NCBI GenBank assembly: GCA_016858145.1
Contig: JAEHOE010000050.1
Span: 62,001-126,000, forward strand
Direction of reading: 5' to 3'
Length of the DNA: 64,000 nucleotides
Origin: Edaphochlamys debaryana
Taxonomy: Eukaryota; Chlorophyta; Chlorophyceae; Chlamydomonadales
In this document: one piece after another, positions 1 through 14,849 of the stretch
How positions within the stretch are numbered: the stretch's first letter is position 1
Layout: the number at the start of each line of letters is the position of its first letter
Program-made: the position numbers and the translations under genes
The notes under the pieces: model-generated
Told to the model about the DNA's origin: nothing
What the model saw: only the letters and a program-made list of their open reading frames with translations
The model's database searches: none

Positions 1-177
1 GTGGGCGTGGGTTGGGGGCGCAAGGGAAGGGGAGGGGATGGTGAGGGGGCGCGAGGGGCGTATCGGGGGCTGAGACGTCCCAGATACATGCTGACAGTCT
101 CAAACAATACCGGTAAGTTGACCCGACTGCTGCTCTGATCCCGCGCCGCTGCAGCAGTCGACCACTCCACCACCCAC

Positions 178-1762
178 CTCGGCTGACAGGAGGGAGTCCA
201 GGGGCACAAAGGGGCTGTGCCGGGCCTGCGCGGAGGAGGGGGGGGGGGCTGGCTCTCCTTGCGTTGGTGCCCGCCCCTCCACGACCCCGCGCCACGCCGT
301 GAAGCCAGATGGCCCTGCCCCAACAGATGCCCCGGACCAAACACGCATGGCTTGGCTTTAACCCTTTCCCATCTCAGCTTGAACCCTCAATCTCCCCGCC
401 TCGCACCTGCCGCCAGATGCCCTCCACGTACTCCGCCACCGGCTTGGCCACCACCTCGTCCACCTCCTCCGTCCACACCTGCGGTGCGACAGCACACACC
501 CGGGCACACATGCCTGGGCACAGTCCACCCACGGCACCCGCGCCGCCTGTCAACCCCTGACCACCCTGACCCAGTCTGAGGCAGCGTGCTCCTCCTCCCC
601 TCCCCTCGCCCCCCCTCCCCTATCCTCCCCCCGCCCCCCCACCTGCACCTCCGCAAACCCCGCCTCCTCCAGCGCCCCCCGGCAGCGCTCGGCGCTGCCC
701 AGGGGGGCGCAGGGGTCCTCCACGGAGAGGCCGTGCCTGGCGCAGGCCCGGAAGGGGGAGGGCGGAGGGGGCAGGGGCCAGGAGGGCGGTGAGCAGGGGG
801 CACCGGAAAGGGGGTGCGCGGGTGTACGGGCGGGAAGTCGCCCGTGCCCTCCCCCCCCGGGTCTGCCCACCTGTCCTCCAGCAGCCCCAGCAGGAGCCCG
901 AACTCGGGACTGGAGGGCGCCCGGAAGGCGTTGAACACCAGCTGCAGGGGATGGGAGGAGGAGGGGAGGAGGAGGGGGTTTACGGGGGCAGCGAGGGTGG
1001 GTTTGACGGGGCGGCGAGGTGAGGGACCAGGGACGGGCGCTGCCGGCCGACGGGGGCCGACCCACCTGGCCGCCCGGCCTCAGCCAGCCCCTCCAGGCGC
1101 GCAGCGAGGCGAGGGGGTCCGGCAGGAAGGGCAGCGCGGCGCAGCAGGTGACTGCATCGAAGGAGGCGGCGGGGAAGGAGGCGGCGTCGGCGTCCTGCGG
1201 CCAGCGGCACGAGGGGGGGGGGGGGGTTGGACTTTGGAGGTGGTGGGCAATGAAGGTTGGGGTGGGACCCGGCCTCAGGTGCATACAACGTAACAAGTAT
1301 TGCCCCTGACAAGCCTAGGCCCCAGCCCGCACACACAGACAACGCCCGCAGCGGGGGGGGGAGCCTCGCCTGCTGCCGCAGCTCCAGCTCCAGCCCCGCC
1401 GCCCGGGCCTTGGCCGCGGCCCGCTCCAGCAGCCCTGAGCTCAAGTCCAGTCCCACCACCCGCCCGCTGGGCCCCACAGCCTGAGCGGCTGCGAGCGCGA
1501 CCATGCCTGTCCCACACGCGACATCCAAGAGCCGCATGCCGGGGTTCAGCTGCAACCTGCTGAACACAGACTCGGCCATGCGGCGGTGCTTTGTCCCCGA
1601 GTCATAATCTCCAGCCCTCGCGTCGAACAAGTCGGCAACGCGCTGCTTAAAGCCTTCGGGCTCAGCGATGAGCATCGTGGATGCGCGTGAGCTCGCGTGT
1701 AGACAGCTTGGGCATAGCGTTGTTGAGTCTACAGCATTCCTGAATATGGAACTGAATGCCAT
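178..1762 (-). CDS. Class I SAM-dependent methyltransferase (UbiE/COQ5-like fold), 3' end probably beyond the window
   Basis: Exons on the minus strand: 1762-1370, 1194-1066, 941-871, 736-643, 478-407 and 225-178. Phases close throughout. The first residues (MAFSSIFRNAVDS) are rich in Ser, Thr, Cys and Arg and may be an organelle-targeting peptide. The Rossmann glycine motif LLDVACGTG is followed by GRVVGLDLS, an acidic post-motif (DADAASFPAASFDAV) and LRPGGQLVFNAF; these are motifs I, post I, II and III of class I methyltransferases. The substrate cannot be read; quinone and small-molecule methyltransferases share this layout. Intron 1 uses a GC donor (CAG|GCGAGG). The last exon meets a good donor, GAG|GTGGGT, at 177-176, and the remaining sequence to the edge becomes C-rich like the end of an intron, so the gene probably continues leftward. 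If that donor is not used, the frame ends at a TGA at 102-100, giving 294 residues. Confidence 0.75.
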
Positions 1763-1815
1763 GGGTGAGGCAAGTCGAGTGCTGCCGTGCGCCGTGCCGT
1801 GCAGTCCGGCGGTCC

Positions 1816-1857
1816 GGCGCTGTCCTCTGGCTGTCCGGCGCTGTCCTCTGGCTGTCC
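1816..1857. repeat. Two perfect 21-bp tandem copies
   Basis: Positions 1816-1836 and 1837-1857 are identical. Partial copies of the core GGTCCGGCG lie on both sides (about 1801-1880). It sits just upstream of the methyltransferase start codon, in its probable promoter or 5' UTR. Confidence 0.85.
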
Positions 1858-3127
1858 GGCGCGGTCCGGCGGTCCGGCCGAGCCCTTGGCCCCTCCTTGA
1901 CAGCTAGGCAGCGACTCTTCTCTGCACCAATGGTGGCGTTGTTGAATGGTCCGTGTCTGTCTTCTGTGTTCTGGCCACGCCCCCAAGCCTTGCCCAGCTT
2001 CGCGTGCGCCAAGGAGCACTCATTCGTACTCATTCGAGGCTCCATGGCACAGCTGCAGGGGAGGCTCCTCGGTTCCGCCCCTCCCGAGTTGCGCCCAGGC
2101 GGCAGGTGGGGTACGGTTGAGCGACATGAGCCCTGCTTGCAGGCAACTCGGCGGTCCCGGCCTGGTGGCTCCTGGCCACCTTGTCCATCCTCAAACCCGT
2201 CCTTGTCTCTTGTGGCTCCGCAGGCGCACCCCGTGCCCTAACGTGGTCCCGGCTCGACCATCCTGCGGTCCGGCCGTGCCGTGGACCGTGGTCCGGCGTG
2301 TCCAGGAGTCCAACCGCGCCCTGCCTCTTGGTATGGTTGCGTGTCCCCGGTCCTGACCTCTGGGGCGTTGGCCACCCCTGGCCCTGCACTCGATCTCGTC
2401 ATGCTAACCTCTGGAGTTCAAACGGGGCCCCCCACCAAAGCCAAGGCGGGGGGATGGCGTGCGCATCGCACTTCGCACATGGTCGGAGGCCCCATACGGC
2501 TCAAGCCTCAACCCACGTCTTCTGCGGGAACCGCGGCGGCGCTTGGCCGACATGCGTCAGACTTGAATCGACGTCAGTCAAAACACCTTCAGCTCTCTCT
2601 GCGTTTCCGCCAAGGTCCAAGCACCCACAGGTCCTCCCTGGTCCTCCCTGGGCAGACTCCGGCCCCCGCTCAGTCCACCGCCTCTCCGCCACTGGGACAC
2701 CCCAGACCCCCAGCAGGCGCCGGCAGGCGATCCCGTGCACCCGCCTACTCCGCAAACCACTCCACATGATGCGTGGCACCGACATTGTAAGCTTTCCCTC
2801 GCATGTCTAGTTGGGCGCTGAGCGGCCGTGAGCCACCCACGCGATCATTTGCTTGACCACAGCCACCCACCCCCTTGCAACCTTGCATGGGCGCCACGTA
2901 TGTAATGGACCACACTGCAAGGAAGTCAGGGCATCACTGCAATCACATTCATCAAAGCGTATGGGTAAGTAGGTCATACGTAGCATACACTCCCCCCGAC
3001 TCGCACCGATGAAGGACTTTCATATGAGGTTCGCACCCCGCCTCCCGCGCTCGATCTCTCTAAATTGCTCGTGCCCAAGCTCGGAGTTGGCCCCGCACCG
3101 CTGCCGGCCTGCCACTGCCTTGGAGGG

Positions 3128-3132
3128 TTACA
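3128..3132 (-). terminator. Probable poly(A) signal TGTAA of sulfotransferase A
   Basis: TGTAA, the usual chlorophyte polyadenylation signal, reads on the minus strand about 175 bases after the sulfotransferase A stop codon. Match to the motif only; no transcript evidence. Confidence 0.45.
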
Positions 3133-3305
3133 GTGCGATGTGCACGAAGCCTCCGCCCGCCTTCCCTCGCTGGTGCGGCACACGGCTGGCGGGCGGGGCG
3201 AACAAGCCCTTCTACCCAGCACCCAGCCCTGCCGTGCTTCCGAGCAAACAAACTGCCAGCCGGTTTTGACTTCGCTGTGCAGGCCCGCCAGCAGCCCTGC
3301 GCCGT

Positions 3306-3709
3306 TCACCCCTTTGCCGACAGCAATGCCGCCAGCGGGTTGCCCCCCAGCATGGCCGACTTGCCATAGATGGCCCTCCACGCCTGCGGCACCCTCGTGA
3401 TGCGCCCCTCGTCCGCCAGCGCAAACAGCCGCTGCACGGACGGAGCGAAGAACCGCCGCAGCCGCTCCACGGCCGCCAGCACGGCGGTGGCGTTGGAGTC
3501 GGCCGGCGTGGACGCCCACTCCAGGCCGCCCTTGCGCGGGTGCGAGCTGTTGAGCGCATGGCCCCAGCCGTACGCCCCGTGCGCGTTGAACACGGTGCCC
3601 ACGTCATCGGCACTGTACGGAAAGTGCGGTACGCCAATGTGCGCCTCCACCTGTGCCAGCACGCGCAGGGGCTCGGCCGCGAGGTCCTCCATGTAGACCA
3701 CCAGCACCT

Positions 3710-3762
<53 letters not shown>

Positions 3763-5564
3763 AACACAAATGTGTGAGGGGCGTCAAAAGCACCTTGACT
3801 GGTCAGGCGGGAGAAACAGAAGGGAGAAAGGGGTGAGGTTGTGAGGCGGAAGCATTCTGTCGGTGTGCGTGGCCAAGGGGCGTAACACGTGTTGTTGAGG
3901 CCCAGGAAGGCGGCCACGTCCGCCGTGCCGCACTCCTGGCGCTTAGGCCCCTGCACCCCCCACCCTCGCCCGGTCACCTGTTTGTCGGGGAAGTGCTCCA
4001 GGTAGTTGAGCACAAAGCTGTCGTACACGGAGAAGCCGATCACGTCTGGGGGATGCGCGCACGCAGGCAGGCGTCACGGGAGGGCCACGAGCCCTCAGCT
4101 CATCCCCTCATGCCTCACCACGGCCCCCCCCCTCAGTGGGCACAGCAGCTCCATGCTGTGCCTGTCGGCCTCCTGCATGCTGCTGCATGCCATGCGCTTC
4201 CCCCCCCCCCCACACACACACCAGTCTCATGCCCTCCGACCTGCACACCCCGCTGGCTGGGGAGGCATCCCCCTCCCCGCCCCCTCGTCAACGCCCCCCC
4301 GCCGGCCCCGCCCCCCGCTCACGGTCCCGCATGTAGCACTCCATGGTGAGCCGCCGCGCGAGGGCGCCCTCCCGCGCCCGCGCCCGCTGCAGGCAGGCCT
4401 CCGTCTGCCCCACCACCCAGTCCACGTAGGCAGCGAAGCTGGTGGTGTTGGCGCGGGCGTTGAAGCCGGGGGGCTGGGGGGGGAGGCGGGGGAGGGGGCG
4501 GGCAGGCGGGTGAGCACAGGGCAGTGGGCAGGGGCAGGGGCAGAGGGGAGAGGCAGAGGGCGGCTGCTGGGCCCCACCTGCCCTGGCTGGGTGTGGTTAA
4601 GTGTCCGAAACTGGACCTGCTCCACGAAGCGGCTGTGCGCCCGGAACACGGGGTCTCGCAGCATGATGATCACCTGGGGTGGGGGTGGGGTGGGGTGGGG
4701 GGGCGGTGAGAAGGCTGCGCAAGCCCTCGGCCTGCCCTTCGTCTCAACCACCTACTGGTGGTGCGGTTGCCAGCCGAAGGTGGTGACAAGCGGAACCCTG
4801 CCCCTATGCTTACGGTCCGCACCTTGAGCCCTGGGTTGAGGAGCTTGAGGGTTGCCGGGCAGCAAGGGCAGGCGAAGTGCGTCGAGGTGAAGTCCCCCAG
4901 GTACACCCGCCGCCCCTGCGCTCGCTCTGATGCCCGGTCTCTCTCGGTTTTCTGGTGTCGAGGTGCAAGGTCACGGGATCAGACTCAGCCATGGGAGGGG
5001 AAGGAGGTGGACCACACAGAGCGATGGGCGGGGGACCCACCGCACCAAACGGCGTGCGTTGCCCCCCTCAGCCCGGTTCAGTCTGCTCGCTGCTTTGGTC
5101 CCCACTCCCGGCGCAGCCCTCCCTCCTCACGTCTATGTATTCCTGCAGCAGGTTATCACACCGCGGCACCGCAGCGCGGTCAATGCAGAACGCGTAAGTC
5201 TCCTGCGGGTGGGCCGCCCAGGTGTAACCGCGGGGGAAGGGGGAGGACGGCGGGGACCTGGCACGAGAACAGCGCCGTAGTGGAGGCAGCGTACCGTACC
5301 TTCTTGCCGGCAAGAGGATATATATCACTGTTCTTTCTTAGGTAGTGCCACAGCGAGCTGGTGCCGCTGCAATGATGGGAACCGGGCGGATGCTCACGAG
5401 CCAAGTTGGAGGTAGCGAGGGAGCAGTCAGCTAGCCTACCATTTCTGCTGGCCGACCAGAGCGAAGTCGATGATGGGGAGGGAGTCGGCAGAGACATCCA
5501 CGCTATTCACACTAATGTGCACCAGACACAGCAAGAGCAAAGCCCACAGCCAGCGGCTGTCCAT
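3306..5564 (-). CDS. Secretory-pathway P-loop sulfotransferase A (tandem paralogue)
   Basis: Eight exons: 5564-5440, 5366-5300, 5202-5131, 4951-4823, 4673-4578, 4473-4323, 4045-3978 and 3707-3306, encoding 369 residues. The start MDSRWLWALLLLCLV is a signal peptide or signal anchor, so the enzyme should enter the ER and act in the Golgi or outside the cell. VGQQKCGTSSLWHYLRK, spliced across intron 1, is the 5'-phosphosulfate-binding loop for PAPS. IIMLRDPVFRAHSRFVEQ is the 3'-phosphate-binding motif, with the family Arg and Ser. VLVVYMEDLAAEPLRVL and the C-terminal helices complete the carbohydrate-sulfotransferase fold. The likely role is sulfating cell-wall or extracellular polysaccharide or glycoprotein; the acceptor is unknown. 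Intron 7 contains a very long C-run. Gene B at 6432-9331 has every intron in the same place and phase. Neither copy shows an inactivating change. Confidence 0.85.
3710..3761. repeat. Homopolymer run of 52 G (C on the coding strand)
   Basis: An unbroken G-run on the plus strand lies in intron 7 of sulfotransferase A, so the transcript carries about 51 C immediately before the acceptor AG. The equivalent intron of gene B has only a short run. Read length through such a tract is uncertain. Confidence 0.95.
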
Positions 5565-6431
5565 GGTTGTCAGCGTGGCGTTAGAGTCGCGGCCGAAGGC
5601 TCCTGGGCAGGTGTTAACTCCTGCAGTTTGGGAGCTCAGCTCCCGCCGCCCTGGTGATCCTCATGTGTTGGGCTTGAAGCTGAAGTATTCGTGTATTTGG
5701 GTAAGGTCTGGGACTAACGGGCGCTCGGCAGTTCGTCGCGACAGGTGCCGGGCTGCGCACCGGTTTGAGCTGGCCCGCGACAGGTCCCGACGTCCACGCC
5801 CCACAAGGGGTGTTAGCGCTGGTACTGTGCGATGTGCAATGTCACTCCGCCCCTATGAATTGCTCAAGCTGATGCCGCTGAGCTGTGGGGGTTCACGTTC
5901 ACAAGGGCACGGGCCTCCATTCCCTGCCTCCACTCCCTGCCTCCACTTCCCGTAATACTGGAACTGCCCTTGCAGAGGCTCTGGCCGCAGGCGCAGCAGG
6001 CAGAGGTGCTGGGGGCCACCCCAGCGCTGCCTTCCCTCCCCCGGCGAGTCCGGCCCCTTCCTCACCAGCCGACATGCCCCGACAGGGTCCTAGAGTCACA
6101 AGTCTGGGCGGTGGTCCGTGGCGGCCGCATAAGGCCAACCGCCAGCCCCGTGCTGGTGGACACCTCGGGCTTCTTGACCAGGCCCCCTCCCCTGCGGTAC
6201 CTGGGCCCAGCTGCTCGCACCTCTCCGTGGCTGCACGCCCCCCTGTGGCCGTGAGGTGCTCGTGCTGAGCAACCGAATCCGACAGATCTACATCCGCTCC
6301 AAGCTTTCTCAGGTGGCGCTGCCCTCGCTGACGTGGCAAGCCGCTGCGTGTGGCACTCCACAGCGCACTCAGTAAGCTCCAGCAGAGCGCAAGGAACCGA
6401 GCCAAGCAAGCACGCCTGCTCCCCCAGGTCC
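5565..6431. other. Intergenic between the two sulfotransferase genes
   Basis: This holds the 5' flank of gene A and the 3' flank of gene B. I see no conserved frame. A direct repeat of CATTCCCTGCCTCCACT-like units lies near 5915-5950. Confidence 0.5.
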
Positions 6432-9331
6432 TTACACGGCGCTGGCATTCTGTGGCGTGGCCGGCGGTGCGTCCTTGCTGAACGCTGCGCTACCGTACCT
6501 CGCCCTCCACGCCTGCGGCGCCCTCGTGATGCGCCCCTCGTCCGCCAGCGCAAACAGCCGCTGCACGGACGGAGCGAAGAACCGCCGCAGCCGCTCCACG
6601 GCCTCCAGCACGGCGGTGGCGTTCTGGTCCACCCCCGACGGCTCTATGCTCCCCTTCCGGTCCGACAGCATGCTACCGCGGCCCCACCCATACGAGCCCC
6701 GCGCATTGAACGCGGCTGCAAGTTCGGTCGTGTTGTACTGGTGGTGAGGCACGCCGATGTGCGCCTCCACCTGCTCCAGTATTCGCAGGGGCTCGGCCGC
6801 GAGGTCCTCCATGTAGACCACCAGCACCTGGGGGGTGTGGCAGGGGGGAGGGGGGAGGGGAGAGACACAGCGTGTGAAGGGCGCGGCCAGGGGGGTGGGT
6901 CCAGGCGCGCGGGTGGGACGTGTGCCGGCAGCCACGCCAGCGCCACCTGTCCCGGCCCCAGTATCCCCTGCCCGCCCCCTCCCTCCGGCCACCTGCTTAT
7001 CCGGGAAGTGCTCCAGGTAGTTGAGCAGGAAGATATCGTACACCGAGTAGCCGATCACGTCTGGGGGGTGGGGGCAGGCAAGCGCTTGCTAGGTGGCCGG
7101 CTCGGCTTGGCGCGAGGCTCGCGAGGGCCAGCACGGCGACCCGCCGGAGGCCCCTGGGTGCCCCGTCCTTGCGCTGAGGGCATCCCCCTGGCCGCAGCCC
7201 CCTGCCAATGAGCCCCCACCGGTCCCACTCGCTGCACGCCCCCCCCCCCTGCTGCGCAAGGCCATCGCCCACAGATGGTGGAGGGCCGAACGAGCGCGGG
7301 AAGGCCTTTGGGTGGTCATCGCAGCAGTGCCCCCCACCCGCCGGCCCCGCACTCACGGTCCCACAGGTAGCACTGCATGGTGAGGTGCCGCGCGAGCGCG
7401 GGCGGCTTGAGCTGCGCCCTCTGCAGGCAGGCCTCCATGTGGGTCAGCACCCAGTCCACGTACTGCACGAAGCTGGTGGTGTTGGCCAGGGCGGCGTAGC
7501 CCCGGGGCTGGGCGGGCGGGCGGAGGGAGCGGGGGCGGTGTGCGTGGAAGGGGAAATGCGCTCGCGGTTTTCCCCGGGGCCCAGCCTCTGCGCCCGGCCC
7601 CAGCGCGCGGGCTCATGGGTGCTGGCGGCTGGCCCCGACACCCGGCCGGCCCCAGGCGTGGTCCATGCCGGCCCCTGATGCGTGGTCCGGACCCGGCAAG
7701 GAGCAATGGATCCGAGGCGGCCCTCGCTCCGTGCTCAGGCTCCGCCGCTCTTGCGCTCACGAGAGCCCCAAGCCCCCGCCCCCCAGCTGCAGCGAGGAGG
7801 GGCTGTAGGCTGCGGCTCGGACCTCCCCACCTGAGTCGGCAGCGTAGCGTTGAGCGTCCCGAACTGGACCTGCTCCACGAAGCGGCTGTGCGCCCGGAAC
7901 ACGGGGTCCCGCAGCATAATGATCACCTGGGGGGGGGTGAGGGGGGGGCGGTGAGAAGGCTGCGCAAGCCCTCATGTGGGTTGGGGGTCATCATGCTGCG
8001 GTGGGGGGGGGGGGGGGGACAGCAGGGACAGCCGCAGGCGGCAGCGGTGGTGGCTGGGGAAGGGGTTTGTTGGCCGAGTGAGGACGGAGGGCAGCACAGC
8101 AATGAAGCACAGAGGCTGAGTGGGAGGCGGCAGCGGAAGTCCGGAGCTCAGGCGGCCTCTGTTGCTGCGCGCGTGGGGCTGCTGTGCTGCGCGTGCACGT
8201 GTTCCCATCGCACCTTGAGCCCTGGGTTGAGGAGCTTGAGGGTTGCCGGGCAGCATGGGCAGGCGAAGTGCGTCGAGGTGAAGTCCCCCAGGTACACCCG
8301 CCGCCCGCGTGACCAATAGCCATTCCGCCCTTTCTCTGCGGACTGGGGCCGGGAGAGACACAGTTAGGGGTCAGGAGCGAGGGGCCAGCAGGCGCCAGGA
8401 TTGCGTAGTCAAGACTGGAGACACAGAGCTGGGGGGGGCAGCCGGGCAGGGGGCGTGTGCAACAGGGTCCAGGAGAGGAGAGGCGACCGCAGCGGCCCAG
8501 GACCCACGTCAGGGGCGGGCCGGGGGCCGGGAGGGGGGCTTCACCTGGCTAGGCGTGCATCGCTCCTCTGCCCCGCTAGCCACCCTCTTGCCCTGGTTGG
8601 CATTCGTCTACTCTTGTGCCCGTGGCCCACGCTTGGGCCGGGCGCCGCCTCACCTCTATGTAGTCCTCGAGGGGCGCATCACACCGCGGTATCACAGTCC
8701 GGTCCCAGAACAGGAGGAAGGTCTCCTGCGACAGCGAACCGAGGAGGAACGGGTCAGGGCTCGTAGAGGGGTCGAGGCAGTGTGCGGCTATCCGGATCTG
8801 GTCCTTGCGGAGGGCGAAGGGGGACTTTTCCCAGTGGTGACGCCCTGCCCCGCAATGCACGCCTCGAGACGTTTGCGCGCCCTCGCGTGCTCGCGTGTGG
8901 GCCCGGGTAGAACCGGTCATGTCCGGCGGCACGTACCCCTCCCCCACGCCGTACCCGCCCCCGCCCCGCGGCCCCCACCCCCCCAGTCCAATGTTACCCG
9001 CCCAGTGTGATCACACCCTGCAGCGCAACGCACCTTCGTGCCGCTGTGGAAACGTACAACAGGGTTCTTCGAAAGGTGGTGCCACAGCGAGCTGGTACCA
9101 CTGGGGGCAGGATGTGTGTGCGCCGATTGATGAGCGTCCTGAGCCCAGTGGCGCGCCGCCTATCCAGGCAAGAAGAAAGCCCCATTCCTACCACTTCTGT
9201 TGGCCGACTACCGCGAAATCGATCAGCGGGGGCTTGTCCGCTGTGTCCACAGTCGCGTCTAGGGCGGAGGCGGTGCCCAACAGCAGGCCGACAGCTAGGA
9301 GCGCCACAAGAATACTTAAAGCACAGTCCAT
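6432..9331 (-). CDS. Secretory-pathway P-loop sulfotransferase B (tandem paralogue)
   Basis: Eight exons: 9331-9192, 9100-9034, 8725-8654, 8342-8214, 7926-7831, 7507-7357, 7060-6993 and 6827-6432, encoding 372 residues. Exons 2 to 7 have exactly the lengths of those in gene A (67, 72, 129, 96, 151 and 68 bp). The N-terminus MDCALSILVALLAVGLLLG is a hydrophobic signal sequence. The PAPS loop reads VGQQKCGTSSLWHHLSK and the 3'-phosphate motif IIMLRDPVFRAHSRF. Exons 1 to 3 have diverged from gene A, whereas exons 4, 5 and 8 are almost identical to it at the DNA level. The stop codon TAA is contained in TGTAA, a possible poly(A) signal overlapping the end of the frame. The acceptor substrate is unknown; different N-termini may give different localisation or specificity. 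Confidence 0.85.
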
Positions 9332-10676
9332 CAAGCGCACGCGGGCCTGCTTCGCAACGGCCGCTGCGTTGGATTGTGCAGCACACGTTTCAGTGCCTCA
9401 CACGTACTACTGTTTACAGATTGCAAACGGTGACTTCAGGAGTTCCGTCTTCTGAAATGCAGGTGGGCTGCGAGGAGGGCTTTCCGCAGACGCCAGTTTC
9501 CGTTGACCTGAAACGCTCAGTGTGGCGCTCCCCCATCGCCCGCGCGGTCGATCTAGCTACTGACAATACTGTCCGCTGGAGGCCGGATTCACTACTGTGA
9601 CCGAATGTCGTGCAGGGCGACTTTGCGACGCTTGCGAAGCCACCGCGGCTACACTCGCGGTGCACCGCGACCTGCACGCCAATGCTTAGCGGCTGGCTTC
9701 CGCAATCGTGAACCTTAGTATCGCCCAAGGTGTGTGTCGTGCCACCCAACCGTCGCTATGAGTTTTAAGTCATCGGAAGCCGTACGGTTGCGGCTTATGG
9801 CTGGAGCTGGAGCGCACACGGCGACTTTGAAGGACCCACAGCCCGGGAAACACAGCCAGTGAGGGAATGCATCGCAGGTAACATGTTCTGCTGTCACGTG
9901 AAGCCCTCGGCCCGCGCACGCCTCCGTAAGCCGCCTCCCACGCTCCGGCCCCCGACCCACACTCTCCGCCCCTCCCCCGCGCCGCCATGCTCTGCAGATG
10001 CCCCGTCCTCTCCGCCCCTCCCCCGCCGCCCCGCCACGTGCCAGCGCTGGCCCCGCGTCAGTGAGTGCACCAGCGGCAGGGCTCAGCCCCTGTGGACGCA
10101 CCCCGCCCCGGGAGCGCAAACCGTGTCGGGCGGCATTCCCTGTGTCCCCAGCCCCGGGCCCCGCCCCCGAGCCCCAACGCCATGTACAGCCCTCCACGGG
10201 CCCTTGCCGCCAGCCTAACCCTCCACTGACCACTTATCGCCTCACAAACACGCTCACATGGCTTTTCTACAAAGCTCGTGCCCCTGCTGACTGGTCTTCT
10301 CGAGAGTCCGAAGCCCCGCCCCCCGCACTGCTCCCTCCGTCCCCGCGCCCTCACACCGCCTGTGTTGTATATCCGGTGCGGACTGTCCGTAGTGCTGCGT
10401 TGTGCCCCCCCCCCAAGCCCCGTCCCCACCCACTGCGCCCCGCGACCACTGCCCGCCCGGGCCCCGGGGCCTGCCCCGCTGCCGGGCCTCCGCCCGCCCC
10501 CGCCCGGCGGTCCGGCCTCCCCTCCGCCCCAGCTCGCTCCTCGGCGCCCCTCCGCAGCCGCTGCGCCCTCCGCCGCCGCTCCGCCCCGCACGTCCGCCCC
10601 TTCCTCCTCGGCCGCTCTTCAGCTCCCGCTCTGCTCCTCCGCTCCAGGCCCGCCCTTCTCGGGGGTGGCGCGGCGC
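9332..10676. other. Intergenic between sulfotransferase B and the STN-type kinase
   Basis: Contains the promoter side of gene B and the 3' flank of the kinase. The part at 9400-9900 is visibly less GC-rich than its surroundings. No open frame here resembles a known family. A TGTAA on the minus strand near 9417-9413 is too far from the kinase stop to assign. Confidence 0.45.

Positions 10677-14849
<4,173 letters not shown>

Larger units (their letters stand above)
1763..3305. other. Intergenic: methyltransferase 5' flank and sulfotransferase A 3' flank
   Basis: No reading frame here shows a recognisable family or the exon/intron pattern of the neighbouring genes. It holds a short tandem repeat (1816-1857) and a TGTAA motif on the minus strand at 3132-3128, which fits the 3' UTR of sulfotransferase A. 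Confidence 0.5.
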
